Part shown: piece by piece, positions 5,384-7,056 of the stretch | Layout of the letters: the number at the start of each line of letters is the position of its first letter | Position numbering within the stretch: position 1 is the stretch's first letter | Assembly (NCBI GenBank): GCA_028717865.1 | Contig: JAQUMZ010000139.1 | Coordinates: forward strand, 1-7,056 | Direction of reading: 5' to 3' | Source: Elusimicrobiota bacterium | Lineage (GTDB): Bacteria; Elusimicrobiota; Elusimicrobia; UBA1565; UBA9628 | DNA length: 7,056 nt | Position numbers and translations under genes: made by a program | Notes under the pieces: model-generated | Told to the model about the DNA's origin: nothing | Seen by the model: the letters and a program-made list of their open reading frames with translations, nothing else | Database searches by the model: none

Positions 5384-6462
5384 CCGCGGCTGCCGGCCGC
5401 CGGAGGCTGTGGGCGCTGCTGGGACTGGCGGGCTTGCTGCTGGCCATCGGGCTCCTTGTCGCCGTCCGCCGCCGCCCTCCCGCCGCGAGTCCCCGGACGG
5501 ACTCTAAAAAAATCCTTTTCTATCGGAGCCCGATGAACCCGAACGAGACGTCCCCGGCGCCCGCGAAGGACTCGATGGGGATGGACATGGCGCCGGTCTA
5601 CGCCGAGCCGGCGGCTCCGTCGGAGCCCGGCGCGTTCCAGGTCAGCGCGCGCCGGCGCCAGGAGATCGGAGTGCGGACGGCTCCCGCGCGGGTGCGCCCC
5701 TTGATCAAGACCATCCGAACCGTCGGCCGCATAGCCTACGACCCGGAGCTTTACCGCGCCCAGGAGGAGCACCTGGCGGCGCTGGCCGCCTTCCGGCAGG
5801 CGAAGGCGGGCGCGTCTGGCCGGGCCGCGGCCCAAGCCAAGGCCCTCGTGGACTCCAGCCGTCTGCGTCTGCGCCTGCTGGGGCTTTCCGACCGGCAGAT
5901 CGGGGCCCTGGGCCGCGGAGGGCGGCCGGACCAGGGACTGCTGCTCTCTTCCGGCCAGGGCGCCTCCCTGTGGCTCTACGCGCAGGTGTACGAATCCGAC
6001 CTGCCTGTCGTAAGGGTGGGCCAGCCGGCGGAGGCGTCCTCGCCCTCCCTGCCGGGCGAGGTCTTCGCGGGCACGATTTCCGCCATAGACCCGGTCCTCG
6101 ACCCGAAGACCAGGTCGGCGCGGGTCCGCGTCAAGGTGACCGACCGCGGGGGCCGGCTCAGGCCGGACATGTACTTGAACGCCGTCCTCAGCCTGGACCT
6201 GGGCCCGCGGCTGACCATACCCAGGGAAGCCGTGCTCGATACGGGAGTGCGGCAGTTCGTGTTCGTGGACCTGGGCGACGGCTATCTCGGGCCCCGGAAC
6301 GTGGTCCTGGGCGAGCGCGCCGAGGAACTCGTGGAAGTCCGCGAGGGGCTCCATGAGGGGGAAATGGTGGTCACCAGCGGCAATTTCCTCATCGATTCCG
6401 AGTCCAGATTGAAGGCTGCCCTGGAGGCCTTCGAGCCCGCTCAGCCCCAGGCGCCCCGATGA
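5380..6462 (+). CDS. cusB: CusB-type RND periplasmic adaptor (membrane fusion protein), compact form
   Basis: A 360-residue adaptor joining pump to channel in the periplasm. Residues 10-29 are a single membrane anchor after RRR. Residues 46-74 are the heavy-metal-binding segment: FYRSPMNP, then AKDSMGMDMAPVY, with M52, M66, M68 and M70 as possible Cu(I)/Ag(I) ligands and no Cys or His in the segment. VGRIAYDPELYRAQEEHLAA (115-134) leads into a short helical hairpin ending near 175. The barrel follows (SLWLYAQVYESDLPVVRVGQ, 196-215), then IDPVLDPKTRSARVRV (236-251) and the membrane-proximal domain with the hallmark TSGNFLIDSESRLKAAL (332-348). The first lipoyl half (the stretch usually reading GYVEKLYV...GQPL) is absent, with no frameshift. 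The frame is open upstream to 4387 inside the channel gene, but homology and GGAGG (5371-5375) place the start at 5380. The gene overlaps both neighbours by ATGA. Confidence 0.93.
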   Translation: MTAAAGRRRLWALLGLAGLLLAIGLLVAVRRRPPAASPRTDSKKILFYRSPMNPNETSPAPAKDSMGMDMAPVYAEPAAPSEPGAFQVSARRRQEIGVRTAPARVRPLIKTIRTVGRIAYDPELYRAQEEHLAALAAFRQAKAGASGRAAAQAKALVDSSRLRLRLLGLSDRQIGALGRGGRPDQGLLLSSGQGASLWLYAQVYESDLPVVRVGQPAEASSPSLPGEVFAGTISAIDPVLDPKTRSARVRVKVTDRGGRLRPDMYLNAVLSLDLGPRLTIPREAVLDTGVRQFVFVDLGDGYLGPRNVVLGERAEELVEVREGLHEGEMVVTSGNFLIDSESRLKAALEAFEPAQPQAPR

Positions 6463-7056
6463 TCGAACGCCTCATCGCCTGGTGCGCGCGCGAAAGGCTC
6501 TTCGTATTCCTCGGGCTCGTCTTCGCGGCGGCCTGGGGCTGGTACGCCCTGCGGGGCATCCCGCTGGACGCCATCCCGGACCTGTCGGACGTGCAGGTCA
6601 TCATCTTCACGGAATGGCCGGGCCGATCTCCGGACCTCGTGGAGGACCAGGTCACCTATCCCCTCGTTGCCTCCATGCTGGCTGCCCCGAAAGCCCAGAC
6701 CGTGCGGGGCTATTCCTTTTTCGGCCTTTCCTTCGTCTACGTCATTTTTCAGGATGGGACCGACATGTACTGGGCGCGCTCCCGCGTCCTGGAATACCTC
6801 TCCAAGCTCCAGGGCAGCCTCCCCGAGGAGGCCCGTCCGGCGCTGGGGCCGGACGCGACCGGAGTCGGCTGGGGCTTCGAGTACGCCCTGGTGGACAAGA
6901 CCGGCCGCAGCAGCCTGGCGGACCTGCGTTCGTTCCAGGACTGGCACCTGCGCTATTGGCTGGAATCCGTGCCGGGCGTGGCGGAGGTGGCCTCCATCGG
7001 CGGTTTCGTGCGGCAGTACCAGGTCGAGATCGACCCGGACGCGCTTCTGGCCCACG
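6459..7056 (+). CDS. cusA: CusA-type heavy-metal RND efflux pump, N-terminal part, 3' end outside window
   Basis: The frame runs from ATG 6459 to the window end, giving 199 residues of a protein that is usually about 1,030-1,050 long. Residues 13-30 (RLFVFLGLVFAAAWGWYA) are the first membrane helix. IPLDAIPDLSDVQVIIFTEW (34-53) is the CusA form of the signature; CzcA-type zinc/cobalt pumps read differently here. The porter domain follows with VEDQVTYPL (61-69), KAQTVRGYSFFG (78-89), DGTDMYWARSRVLEYL (99-114), LGPDATGVGW (129-138) and GVAEVASIGGFVRQYQVEID (173-192). The protein is the proton-driven inner-membrane pump of the tripartite complex, most likely for Cu(I) or Ag(I). The methionine pairs that carry the metal, and the proton-relay residues, lie beyond the window, so specificity is inferred from the family match. 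The ATG overlaps the adaptor stop (ATGA); only AGGCG precedes it, so coupling probably drives translation. Confidence 0.95.
   Translation, partial: MIERLIAWCARERLFVFLGLVFAAAWGWYALRGIPLDAIPDLSDVQVIIFTEWPGRSPDLVEDQVTYPLVASMLAAPKAQTVRGYSFFGLSFVYVIFQDGTDMYWARSRVLEYLSKLQGSLPEEARPALGPDATGVGWGFEYALVDKTGRSSLADLRSFQDWHLRYWLESVPGVAEVASIGGFVRQYQVEIDPDALLAH

Noticed and set aside
5239..6354. A 371-codon minus-strand frame across the adaptor gene
   Set aside because: Antisense shadow of the conserved adaptor; no domain or start signal.

Overview
The window is about 7 kb of GC-rich bacterial DNA. It holds five complete genes and two genes cut by the window edges, packed closely and without any sign of phage, insertion sequence or CRISPR. 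The organism is Gram-negative: there is a lipoprotein signal peptide and a tripartite RND efflux system with an outer-membrane channel. Shine-Dalgarno sites are recognisable but uneven (AAGGAGGT before the second gene). The mix of a DUF3332 lipoprotein, a soluble XylR_N/V4R hybrid kinase and a short GGQ release-factor-like protein suggests an environmental lineage such as Elusimicrobiota or a deltaproteobacterial-type group. This is only an inference; no marker gene settles it.

Layout. 1-242 (+): C-terminal end of a peroxiredoxin. 363-887 (+): DUF3332 lipoprotein, closed by a strong GC-rich terminator (908-946). 888-1128: intergenic, with an AT-rich island that appears to carry promoters on both strands. 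On the minus strand an exact TATAAT, about 60 bp of DNA and a GAAA-tetraloop terminator with a U-rich tail look like a complete small-RNA unit. 1129-3456 (+): soluble hybrid histidine kinase whose input is the aromatic-sensing XylR_N + V4R module, followed by PAS, HisKA, HATPase and receiver domains. 3491-3847 (-): 118-residue GGQ protein of the ribosome-rescue type, convergent with the kinase. 3848-4033: short divergent intergenic region with a palindrome. 4034-7056 (+): CusCBA-type heavy-metal efflux operon (outer-membrane channel, periplasmic adaptor, RND pump), its genes joined by two ATGA overlaps; the pump gene runs off the window.

Working together. The last three genes form one transenvelope machine, most likely exporting Cu(I)/Ag(I): the pump takes metal from the periplasm or cytoplasm, the methionine-bearing adaptor delivers and couples, and the channel releases it outside. 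No metal regulator or CusF-like chaperone is visible. The kinase looks like an orphan sensor of a small, perhaps aromatic, ligand. Nothing links it to the efflux operon, since a convergent gene lies between them. The peroxiredoxin and the release-factor-like protein are housekeeping-type stress functions.

The most notable items are the XylR_N/V4R input on a hybrid kinase, the candidate small RNA at 959-1021, and an adaptor that seems to lack the first half of its lipoyl domain.
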